A DNA stretch of 8,156 bases from Syntrophaceae bacterium. Lineage in GTDB: Bacteria > Desulfobacterota > Syntrophia > Syntrophales > UBA2210. The stretch covers positions 1 through 8,156 of the forward strand of contig JAUXBI010000069.1 in NCBI GenBank assembly GCA_030619435.1. Direction: 5' to 3'. Below are positions 1 through 6,264 of the stretch, in pieces. Below the pieces are notes generated by a model, which saw only the letters and a program-made list of their open reading frames with translations, was not told the origin of the DNA and searched no databases. The stretch's first letter is position 1; each line of letters begins with the position of its first letter. The position numbers were made by a program, and so were the translations under genes.

Positions 1-314
1 GGGTGGACGATGCAGAGATTATCAATGGCCGCCGTCTTACCAATATCGGCACGTTTAGGGCCTATATTACCGCGTATCTCAGGAATAATCCGAAGATACA
101 CCAGGATATGACCCTTATGGTGAGGCAGCTTGCCCCCACGGATCATGGACTGCCGATTGAAATTTACGCGTTCAGCAACGATCAGGCCTGGGTTAATTAT
201 GAGGGAATTCAGGCTGATATCTTTGACCATATCCTGGCGGTTGTACCCCGGTTCGAACTGCGAATCTTCCAGAATCCGACGGGAGAGGATTTTAAAAGTC
301 TTCGGATCAAATGA
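1..314 (+). CDS. MscS-family mechanosensitive channel, YbdG-like (C-terminal fragment, 5' end outside window)
   Basis: This is the C-terminal part of an inner-membrane small-conductance mechanosensitive channel that releases solutes on hypo-osmotic shock. About 103 codons are visible. The first full codon is at base 3, and the GTG there is an internal codon, not a start. The segment shows the cytoplasmic C-terminal pattern I associate with the YbdG/MscM branch of MscS: a NIGTFRAYI motif at visible residues 14-22, then [13 protein letters not shown] at 34-46, [10 protein letters not shown] at 50-59, and an [16 protein letters not shown] stretch at 69-84 before a short tail. Pore helices and transmembrane segments lie to the left of the window and cannot be checked. 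Forty-five bases separate the stop from the next start with no terminator between them, so read-through into the crotonase gene is possible. Family assignment is confident; the exact subfamily is from memory of E. coli YbdG. Confidence 0.88.
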   Translation, partial: VDDAEIINGRRLTNIGTFRAYITAYLRNNPKIHQDMTLMVRQLAPTDHGLPIEIYAFSNDQAWVNYEGIQADIFDHILAVVPRFELRIFQNPTGEDFKSLRIK

Positions 315-359
315 GGGGCTGGCGCCGGGCAATAAAAAAAGAGTAAGGAGAAGGTAGAT

Positions 360-1076
360 ATGGCGATTATAGAATGGGAAAAGGATGGAACGGTTGCGGT
401 CATGACTATGAACAACGGCGAGAACAGGCACAATCCCGATTTCAACAGGGCTATCCTTAACGCTTTTGACGAGATCGAGAATGACGAGACGATTTCATCC
501 GTGGTTATCACTTCAAGTGATGAGAAGAGCTGGTCTCAGGGCATCGATGTGGAATGGATTATGGGTGCCATGAATAATAAAGAAACCCAGTCAATCAAAG
601 ATTTCATGTATGGTCTGAACCGGATATTTACAAAAATCCTGTATTTCCCGATGCCTGTTATCGCGTCCATAAACGGGCACGCCTTTGGGGATGGGGCCAT
701 CATGGCCTGCGCGTGTGATTTCAGATTTATGAAGGCGGACAGGGGATATTTCTGTTTTCCGGAGATCGATATAAGCATACCCTTTCTGCCGGCAATGCTC
801 GCTATCATAAAGAAGGCGTTTCCCTATTACAAACTTGAAGAACTTGTATACAGTGGGAAAAGAGCAACCGCGAAAGAACTGGAGACAAGTCATGTGATTG
901 TAAAAGCGTGTGAGAACGCTCAAATCCTCCTTGAAGACGCAACAGCCTTTGCGGAGACCTTCACCAAAAAGAGAGCGATATTTGAGCAACAAAAGAAAAG
1001 ACTGCACAAGCATATCATTGAAATCATGGAGAAGGAAGACCCCGAGTTTATAGAGCCTCTCAATATAATGGTCTGA
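360..1076 (+). CDS. Enoyl-CoA hydratase/isomerase (crotonase) family protein, probably delta3-delta2-enoyl-CoA isomerase-like
   Basis: This 238-residue cytoplasmic protein is of the crotonase superfamily, which stabilises acyl-CoA enolates. The ATG at 360 is preceded by a strong Shine-Dalgarno (AAGGAGAAGG, 345-354). SWSQGID at residues 57-63 is the first oxyanion-loop region, and INGHAFGDGAIMACACDFRF at 104-123 is the second. The segment around CFPEIDISIPFLP (132-144) carries Glu135, which lines up with Glu164 of rat enoyl-CoA hydratase. The other hydratase glutamate (Glu144 in rat) is replaced by Ile114. One glutamate only is the usual pattern of delta3,delta2-enoyl-CoA isomerases, so isomerase is more likely than hydratase. 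The middle residue of the usual GGG is Asp111, which is unusual. It is slightly short for the family (about 250-270). The TGA stop is one base from the next ATG, implying translational coupling to the FAD protein. The natural substrate cannot be told from sequence. Confidence 0.87.
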   Translation: MAIIEWEKDGTVAVMTMNNGENRHNPDFNRAILNAFDEIENDETISSVVITSSDEKSWSQGIDVEWIMGAMNNKETQSIKDFMYGLNRIFTKILYFPMPVIASINGHAFGDGAIMACACDFRFMKADRGYFCFPEIDISIPFLPAMLAIIKKAFPYYKLEELVYSGKRATAKELETSHVIVKACENAQILLEDATAFAETFTKKRAIFEQQKKRLHKHIIEIMEKEDPEFIEPLNIMV

Positions 1077-1077
1077 A

Positions 1078-2322
1078 ATGGTAAAGCGTAATGTTATTGT
1101 AGTCGGTGGTGGCGCGTCCGGCATGATGGCCTCAGGACAGGCCGCTGAAATGGGTGCGGATACGTTGCTTTTTGAGAAAATGCACCGTCCGGGACGCAAG
1201 CTTGGCATTACGGGCAAGGGGAGGTGCAATCTCACAAATGTAGCTTCACTGTCGGAGTTTATTTCGCACTTCGGATCCAGCGGGATTTTTCTCCGGCAGG
1301 CCTTTCACCGTTTTTCGAATGATGGGCTTGCGGAGTTTTTTGAGGATCTGGGTGTTCCCGTCGTTGCCGAACGCGGGGGACGTGTTTTCCCGGTGAGCAG
1401 TCAGGCAAAGGATGTAGTGGACGCGTTGACGGGATGGATGCGAAAGCAGGGCGTGACGGTGCGTCGGAAAGTATCAGTGGATGGCTTGCTTATCGAAGGG
1501 CGGAAGGTTTGCGGTGTGCGTGATTTCATGGGAGAGACATACTCTGCCGATGCCGTGATTATCGCGACAGGAGGCGTATCTTATCCCGCCACCGGTTCAA
1601 CTGGCGACGGGTACCACTTGGCCAGATTGGCAGGGCATTCAATAGTGCCCCTGCGCCCCGCGCTGATTCCCCTGGAGACTGAGGGTAATGTGGCGTTGCG
1701 CCTGCAGGGTCTTAGCATGCGCAACGTAAATGTCAGAGTCCTGGTTGATGGCATAAAACAGGATGAGGCATTTGGAGAAATGCTCTTCACCCATTTCGGC
1801 CTTTCCGGGCCGATCATTCTTTCTATCAGCGGCGGGGTGACAGATGCGTTGAATCTGGGCGGCAGGGTGATCATCTCCATTGATCTCAAACCTGCACTGG
1901 ACGAACATAAACTGGATGAAAGGCTTCTGCGCGATCTTGACGCGTATGGAAAGCGTAAGTTTCAGACTCTGCTGGAAGACCTGCTGCCCGGAAAATTGAT
2001 ACCTGTCTGTATGGAGCTTACCGGAATTCCCCCGGACAGGAGGGGCCACCAGATTACCGCAAGCGAGCGGAGACGCCTGAGGGCATGGCTCAAGGATTTT
2101 CGCCTGGAGGTAACCGGAACGCGTCCCATCTCCGAGGCCATCATCACCGCCGGCGGGATAAATACAGGAGAGATAGACCCGCGCACGATGGCATCACGCC
2201 TTGTAGGTGGACTCTATTTCGCGGGTGAGGTAATGGACATAGATGCCGATACAGGAGGCTATAACCTGCAGGCCGCGTTTTCTACCGGCTGGCTTGCGGG
2301 GGGGTCGGCAGCCCGGCAGTAA
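1078..2322 (+). CDS. NAD(P)/FAD-dependent oxidoreductase, HI0933/YhiN (BaiN-like) family
   Basis: This 414-residue soluble flavoprotein is full length for the family (about 390-420). The N-terminal Rossmann FAD site is VVGGGASGMMA at residues 8-18, with the ribose-binding acidic residue at Glu33. The family signature RKLGITGKGRCNLTN follows at 40-54. A central block holds ATGGVSYPATGSTGDGYHLA, and FTHFGLSGP is another conserved family segment. The C-terminal FAD-closing part has YFAGE at 380-384 and GGYNLQAA at 393-400. The role of this family is poorly defined: gut members (BaiN) have been linked to bile-acid reduction, but most bacterial members are uncharacterised, so I give no substrate. 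The ATG starts one base after the crotonase stop, and the upstream coding end (GGAGAAGGAAG near 1028-1038) is too far away to be its ribosome site, so coupling to the upstream gene probably drives translation. It is the last gene of the rightward block. Confidence 0.93.
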   Translation: MVKRNVIVVGGGASGMMASGQAAEMGADTLLFEKMHRPGRKLGITGKGRCNLTNVASLSEFISHFGSSGIFLRQAFHRFSNDGLAEFFEDLGVPVVAERGGRVFPVSSQAKDVVDALTGWMRKQGVTVRRKVSVDGLLIEGRKVCGVRDFMGETYSADAVIIATGGVSYPATGSTGDGYHLARLAGHSIVPLRPALIPLETEGNVALRLQGLSMRNVNVRVLVDGIKQDEAFGEMLFTHFGLSGPIILSISGGVTDALNLGGRVIISIDLKPALDEHKLDERLLRDLDAYGKRKFQTLLEDLLPGKLIPVCMELTGIPPDRRGHQITASERRRLRAWLKDFRLEVTGTRPISEAIITAGGINTGEIDPRTMASRLVGGLYFAGEVMDIDADTGGYNLQAAFSTGWLAGGSAARQ

Positions 2323-2354
2323 ATACCATAGATCAGAGTGTCATGACAAAGCCA

Positions 2355-2379
2355 GTGGATGCGAAAGGATAAGATCCAC
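2355..2379. repeat. Inverted repeat in the convergent intergenic gap
   Basis: The 96-base gap between the converging FAD oxidoreductase and iorB genes holds GTGGAT (2355-2360) and its exact complement ATCCAC (2374-2379) around a 13-base loop. It could help end transcription from one or both sides, but there is no T-run next to it on either strand, so it is not a standard intrinsic terminator. Nothing else recognisable lies in this gap. Confidence 0.25.
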
Positions 2380-2418
2380 CGCCGTTCAGTGGAAGGTGTC
2401 GGAGATGTTATGCCGGAA

Positions 2419-3036
2419 TCAGTTTTTCAACAGCCGGAAGCCCGTATCAAATGCCTTCATATTTAGTTCGACCTGCTGATTTTCCAGCCTGTTTGCAATT
2501 GATTCATGGAAGTCTTTTCTATTCAGGGGCAGTGCACCCGTTCCGCATAGGGTTCCCAACAGTACTACACCGGCCAGTATGGGATTTCCAAGGCTTACCG
2601 CTTCTCCAGTCGCATCTATGAAGGTTGTGTCCGGTGCCATATTTCTGACGGAGGTTTCTATCTCTTCCGGTGAAGGATAATAGGCCTCACCACGGATAAC
2701 ACTTGACGGGTAGACAGGGTGAGAGTTGCACAATAACTTGACCGTCAGGTTACCGTACCGGGCCAGTACCCGGATTCCTTCAACCGGTTCGATAGCGATT
2801 ATCACATCGGCTTTATGTTCCGGTATCTGGGGGCTCCAGATAGATTTCCCGGATATCCTCATATGGCTCATGACGGATCCTCCACGCTGGGAGGCCCCGA
2901 ATGTTTCACCTATTGTGACATAATATCCCCTGCCGACCAGCATGTTTCCCAGAAGCTTGGAAGCCATTACATTTCCCTGCCCCCCGACACCGGTAATTAT
3001 AATGTTGTACGGATCTTTCAACAGGTTGTCTGGCAT
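2419..3036 (-). CDS. iorB: Indolepyruvate ferredoxin oxidoreductase, beta subunit
   Basis: This 205-residue gamma-type subunit of a 2-oxoacid:ferredoxin oxidoreductase pairs with IorA to convert indolepyruvate or other aryl-pyruvates plus CoA to aryl-acetyl-CoA, CO2 and reduced ferredoxin. It opens with NIIITGVGGQGNVMASKLLG (residues 11-30), the glycine-rich motif of the POR gamma domain. Next come GETFGASQRGGSVMSHMRIS and IPEHKADVIIAIEPVEGIR, both typical of IorB. Length is normal (about 190-215). The ATG lies one base beyond the iorA TAG stop, with an AGAGGT Shine-Dalgarno inside the last iorA codons (3045-3050, 8 bases of spacing), so the two are translationally coupled and made in similar amounts. 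It has no Fe-S motif of its own. It is the last gene of the leftward operon and converges on the FAD oxidoreductase. The family is certain; the exact oxoacid is inferred from the name-giving family. Confidence 0.93.
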   Translation of the reverse strand: MPDNLLKDPYNIIITGVGGQGNVMASKLLGNMLVGRGYYVTIGETFGASQRGGSVMSHMRISGKSIWSPQIPEHKADVIIAIEPVEGIRVLARYGNLTVKLLCNSHPVYPSSVIRGEAYYPSPEEIETSVRNMAPDTTFIDATGEAVSLGNPILAGVVLLGTLCGTGALPLNRKDFHESIANRLENQQVELNMKAFDTGFRLLKN

Positions 3037-3037
3037 G

Positions 3038-4981
3038 CTATACTACCTCTTCTCTTTTTATGGCCCCTGCCGGGCAGATATCGGCGCAGACGCCGCATCC
3101 TACGCATATGATATCATTGATTTTGCTTACGCCCTTTTCTTCATCCCATAAAAGTCCCGGACAGGCGAATATGCGTGTACAGAAGCGGTTGCACCCACAA
3201 TTCTCTCCGAGGCAGACCTCTTCGTCAACCTCCATCTTGTATTTCGGCTTGTCCTTTCGTTCGGGACTGAGAGCGCATGCCTGACGCAGTATCAGTACCT
3301 TTGTTCCCTCCTGATGTTCTATCAAATGATGAATGGTTTGCTGAGTCTCTTCGAGGTCGAACGGGTCTCTTATTTCCACCTTTGCTCCCATTGCTCTGCA
3401 TATCTCCGCTATATCCAGAGATGGCGTTTCTTCTCCCATGGCGTTTACCGGTGTCCCCGGATGGGGCTGGAACCCTGTCATTGCCGCGCCTCGGTTATCT
3501 AATATCATCAGGGTAAAGGGCGATTTATGATGTATCGCATTAGCGAGGGCCGGCATTGCTGCGTGAAAGAATGTGGAGTCGCCGCATACAGCTACTACGG
3601 GCTGGTCCATGCCGAATTGTTTGAATTTTCCAAAGCCGCTGGCTATGCCGCTTCCGGACCCCATTGAGTGTAGTGTCTTTACTGTGTTAAAACCTCCTGG
3701 GAAGACGCCTGCCACATAGCAGCCTATATCGCCGCAGACAAACCCCTTCCGTCCGTCCATTTCCAGCGCGTTATGTATGGACCACAGCGACGCCCTGTGC
3801 GGGCAGCCGGGGCACATGGTCAGACCCCGGACGGGTGCCATAGTCTCGACAAGCAACATGGCCTCTTCCGCGAATCTTTCCGATCCGGTTTCATACCGTA
3901 CGTCAAGTATGGAGGAGAGAGCGGATGCTACAATATCCGGATTTAATTCTCCTATCGACGGAATATTGCCGGCATTCTTTCCGTAGAATGTTTTTGGGCC
4001 TATCTCGTGTGCCATCTCCGCGGCCAGGATTTTTATGTTTTCTTCAAGTATGGGAAGGACTTCTTCCACCACGAGAATCCTGTCTGTACAGGACAGATGC
4101 CTCTTCATGAGTTTTGGTGGAAGAGGCCAGGTTGTGGCCAGCTTCAGTATTCCCACCCTGTCCTTCACATCCAGAAGGCTTATTGCTTCTCTGGTGTACA
4201 GGTTGCATGCGCTACTAGTAATGATCAGTAATTCCGGTTTTTCAGGTCCTTCATACGTATTGAATGGACAATCCTCAAATATCTCTGCCGCCTTTTTTAT
4301 CTTCTCCTGTTGCGGACCATGCTGGAGCTCAGAGGCTCCCACGATCATACTGACCACTGGCCCGGTTTCGGGATCAGAAAGAGGCCCGTCAAATCTGAAA
4401 TTCGCTCTTGCGTGGGTATCCGGGAGCTGTCCGTATCGCACATTCCCGCTGGCGTGTGACATTCTCGTGACGCTGCGTATCATTACCAGGTTTCTGATTT
4501 CTTCGGAGAGTTCAAACGCCCATTTTGTTATATCCTTGGCTTCCTGGAAATCCCCGGGTTCAAGGAGAGGTATCTCTACAAGCCGCGCAAATGTCCTGGA
4601 TTCGCCTTCATTTACGCTGGAAAGCGCTCCCGGGTCATCACATGCGACGAGGATCATTCCTCCGCGTGTTCCGGAGCTTGCTAGGTGGAGCAGGAAGTCA
4701 GACGCCACATTTACGCCGTTCTGTTTCATTACACACATAGCGCGAAGCCCGGCAAATGATGCCGCCGCGGCCACTTCCAGGGCAACTTTTTCGTTTATTG
4801 ACCATTCCACATACAGGTTACGTTCCTTCGCCACGCTGGAAAGGGCCTCTATAATTTCCGACGAAGGTGTTCCAGGATATCCTGAAGCTACGCTGACAGC
4901 CCCTTCCAGGGCTCCCCGCGCGATCGCCTCATTACCCATAAGCAGATAATCCTTATTTTGATTGTCGGTCAGATATGACAT
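3038..4981 (-). CDS. iorA: Indolepyruvate ferredoxin oxidoreductase, alpha subunit (TPP- and 4Fe-4S-binding)
   Basis: This is the catalytic subunit of the aryl-pyruvate:ferredoxin oxidoreductase, 647 residues from the ATG at 4981. The N-terminal PFOR-like domain begins with GNEAIARGALEGA (16-28) and SGYPGTPSSEII (33-44), the family signature. The TPP domain has CPGCPHRAS from Cys390, then GDIGCY, the TPP/Mg motif beginning GDSTFFH at 467-473 with its Asn at 496 (DNRGAAMTGFQPHPG, 495-509). The C-terminal ferredoxin domain has a regular second cluster, C626-x2-C629-x2-C632-x3-C636P. The first cluster region carries five cysteines (590, 595, 597, 601, 607) in uneven spacing. I chose the ATG at 4981 because AGGGAGA sits 5 bases upstream; an in-frame TTG at 5005 would add 8 residues and overlap the upstream stop. 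It lies 16 bases after the FrhB-like gene and 1 base before iorB, so it is in one operon. The enzyme is oxygen-sensitive, which implies an anaerobic host. Confidence 0.95.
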   Translation of the reverse strand: MSYLTDNQNKDYLLMGNEAIARGALEGAVSVASGYPGTPSSEIIEALSSVAKERNLYVEWSINEKVALEVAAAASFAGLRAMCVMKQNGVNVASDFLLHLASSGTRGGMILVACDDPGALSSVNEGESRTFARLVEIPLLEPGDFQEAKDITKWAFELSEEIRNLVMIRSVTRMSHASGNVRYGQLPDTHARANFRFDGPLSDPETGPVVSMIVGASELQHGPQQEKIKKAAEIFEDCPFNTYEGPEKPELLIITSSACNLYTREAISLLDVKDRVGILKLATTWPLPPKLMKRHLSCTDRILVVEEVLPILEENIKILAAEMAHEIGPKTFYGKNAGNIPSIGELNPDIVASALSSILDVRYETGSERFAEEAMLLVETMAPVRGLTMCPGCPHRASLWSIHNALEMDGRKGFVCGDIGCYVAGVFPGGFNTVKTLHSMGSGSGIASGFGKFKQFGMDQPVVAVCGDSTFFHAAMPALANAIHHKSPFTLMILDNRGAAMTGFQPHPGTPVNAMGEETPSLDIAEICRAMGAKVEIRDPFDLEETQQTIHHLIEHQEGTKVLILRQACALSPERKDKPKYKMEVDEEVCLGENCGCNRFCTRIFACPGLLWDEEKGVSKINDIICVGCGVCADICPAGAIKREEVV

Positions 4982-4986
4982 AATGT

Positions 4987-4993
4987 TCTCCCT
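4987..4993 (-). promoter_or_regulatory. Ribosome binding site that fixes the iorA start
   Basis: On the minus strand this reads AGGGAGA, five bases before the ATG at 4981. It supports that ATG over the in-frame TTG at 5005, which has no comparable site and overlaps the stop codon of the upstream gene. Confidence 0.7.
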
Positions 4994-4997
4994 GTAC

Positions 4998-6116
4998 TCA
5001 GACAATAATTTCTTCGAGAGTTTCGTTATTCAACCTGATATATGATATCTTATCCTTCCCCCGGTTATTTACCATGCCGTTTTTGCGCGCCTTGAGCAAC
5101 GCCTTTTTCTTTTTATTTCCGGCGGCCCATTTCAGGTGTTCTAGATTTATCTCCGGCATGTCGTCAACGATCAGATATCCCTCTCTTGCAGCCTCGTCAA
5201 CGATCATTTTTCCCCTTTCAGTCCTTATTATGAGGGTATTTTTTCCGGGATCTCCCTCAAGTACTCCTACCGATATGTCAGAGAACTCTGAAGTCATATC
5301 CATGCAGTAGGAACAGGTATCGGGAACCAGATTTCTTATTTCTTCCAGTGGGATCTGTATCTTATTCCCATTGTTTGTATATATCTCCATAGCTTCAGCT
5401 GGCGGCGGCGGAATATCTATTTTTGTTATAGTGTTAATATCTACACGTGATGCTATGAATGGTTCAAAAACTCTGAAATCAAGGGCCCAGGTGCAGAAGA
5501 TGCCTACGACCAGGCCGACAGGATCAGTGAAGTCTTTTTCTCCAAGAGGGTTTGCCCTCAGCATGGCTGTTGACAGTGTCTGGCACGGGGTTGACACAAT
5601 TCCTATGCGGCTCAATCCTTCTTCTATTGCCCTGTTCACTGCGGAAAGTGTGGGAGCAGCGGTGTACCTGGATAAAGTACATGACAGCACATCCTCCGGA
5701 TTCATTACAATGCGGGGTATCGGAAGGATACTCTCCTGACCGGTGAGCACCGCTCCATCGACATAGCCCTTCTCCAGGGCGAAGTACATTATTGCTGATA
5801 CCGTTCCCCCGGACTGGAAATTATTTCCGGTGAATTTCTTGCCGGCCCTGGATGTTACAATCGATTTGTAGAATCCCAGGGGGTCGCTGTTGTACGGTCT
5901 TTCAAAGTATTTTTCGGAAAGATAGTCCAGATCAACTTCGAGGCGGGGACAATAGGCAAAACATCTTCCCTGTGGAAGCGCGCAGGAAAACAGCATAGCC
6001 GTTTTCCCCCTGTAAGATTTAAAATAGGGGCACAGATCAATACATGCCCCGCATCCTGTGCAGAGATTTCTGTTGATTACATTTTCTGATAGTTCATTCG
6101 ATCCAAGGACGTTCAT
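4998..6116 (-). CDS. FrhB-like Fe-S flavoprotein (coenzyme F420 hydrogenase/dehydrogenase beta subunit family)
   Basis: This 372-residue protein belongs to the FrhB/FdhB/FpoF family, whose members bind flavin and one or more 4Fe-4S clusters and exchange electrons with F420 or another carrier. A ferredoxin-type motif C19-x2-C22-x2-C25-x3-C29P sits at the N-terminus. Three more cysteines follow, C45, C52 and C56P, which could be part of a second cluster. The FrhB core is visible as the segment around QSGGTVSAIMYFALEKGYVDG, then STPCQTL with Cys178, GIFCTW with Cys208, and C268-x2-C271-x-D273 leading into FSDISVG. No transmembrane segment or signal peptide is seen. The ATG has an AGAGGGG Shine-Dalgarno at 6124-6130 with 7 bases of spacing. 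It is the first gene of the leftward operon, 16 bases before iorA. I infer an electron-transfer role with IorAB. Whether it uses F420, FAD/NAD or ferredoxin cannot be told from sequence; F420 use would be unusual in a typical deltaproteobacterium. Confidence 0.88.
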   Translation of the reverse strand: MNVLGSNELSENVINRNLCTGCGACIDLCPYFKSYRGKTAMLFSCALPQGRCFAYCPRLEVDLDYLSEKYFERPYNSDPLGFYKSIVTSRAGKKFTGNNFQSGGTVSAIMYFALEKGYVDGAVLTGQESILPIPRIVMNPEDVLSCTLSRYTAAPTLSAVNRAIEEGLSRIGIVSTPCQTLSTAMLRANPLGEKDFTDPVGLVVGIFCTWALDFRVFEPFIASRVDINTITKIDIPPPPAEAMEIYTNNGNKIQIPLEEIRNLVPDTCSYCMDMTSEFSDISVGVLEGDPGKNTLIIRTERGKMIVDEAAREGYLIVDDMPEINLEHLKWAAGNKKKKALLKARKNGMVNNRGKDKISYIRLNNETLEEIIV

Positions 6117-6135
6117 GTCTGATCCCCTCTAAGAC

Positions 6136-6168
6136 AATGCCCTGAGAAATCCATCCTGAGGAAGCATT
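6136..6168. repeat. Inverted repeat enclosing a direct repeat, upstream of the frhB-like operon
   Basis: AATGC (6136-6140) and its complement GCATT (6164-6168) flank two copies of CCTGAG (6141-6146 and 6155-6160). The element lies just upstream of the Shine-Dalgarno of the FrhB-like gene, within the 148-base gap that should contain the promoter of that operon. It could be an operator or leader hairpin. Short arms and lack of a known binding consensus keep confidence low. I could not find a convincing -35/-10 pair in the gap. Confidence 0.25.
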
Positions 6169-6209
6169 CCCCAAACTTTCGGTATATTGGGTGAGAAACA
6201 ATTCAGGAG

Positions 6210-6232
6210 GCTGTCCAAGGAGAAAGCTGTCC
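6210..6232. repeat. Short direct repeat GCTGTCC in the ppiD-like/frhB-like gap
   Basis: GCTGTCC occurs at 6210-6216 and again at 6226-6232, with starts 16 bases apart. The spacing is between one and two helical turns. It may be a pair of protein-binding half sites for the operon downstream on the minus strand, or chance. Confidence 0.15.
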
Positions 6233-6235
6233 TGT

Positions 6236-6253
6236 AAAATGCTCGAAAGAGCA
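6236..6253 (-). terminator. Possible weak intrinsic terminator after the PpiD-like gene
   Basis: Reading the minus strand 11 bases beyond the TAA stop at 6265, TGCTC and GAGCA form a five-pair stem around a TTTC loop (6240-6253), and TTTT follows at 6239-6236. The stem is short and the T-tract brief, so it would be weak, but its place and orientation suit the 3' end of the PpiD-like gene and would separate it from the frhB-like operon. Confidence 0.3.
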
Positions 6254-6264
6254 GACTGAACTTT

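Noticed and set aside
315..359. GC-rich palindrome GGCGCC followed by an A-run as a terminator after the MscS gene
   Set aside because: The run is A, not T, on the coding strand, and the stem is very short; the A-rich stretch merely leads into the next Shine-Dalgarno.
591..1235. A 214-codon minus-strand open frame across the crotonase/FAD gene junction
   Set aside because: It is antisense to two well-supported genes and shows no recognisable domain or ribosome site.
2355..2392. Intrinsic terminator between the convergent genes
   Set aside because: The GTGGAT/ATCCAC stem has a long loop and no T-run on either strand; kept only as an inverted repeat.
4035..4949. A 304-codon open frame on the plus strand, opposite iorA
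   Set aside because: It lies wholly antisense to a clearly recognisable IorA, has no family-like motif, and is rich in Ser and Arg as expected from a shadow frame.
4998..5005. TTG at 5005 as the iorA start
   Set aside because: It overlaps the stop codon of the upstream gene and has no Shine-Dalgarno, while the ATG at 4981 has AGGGAGA at good spacing.
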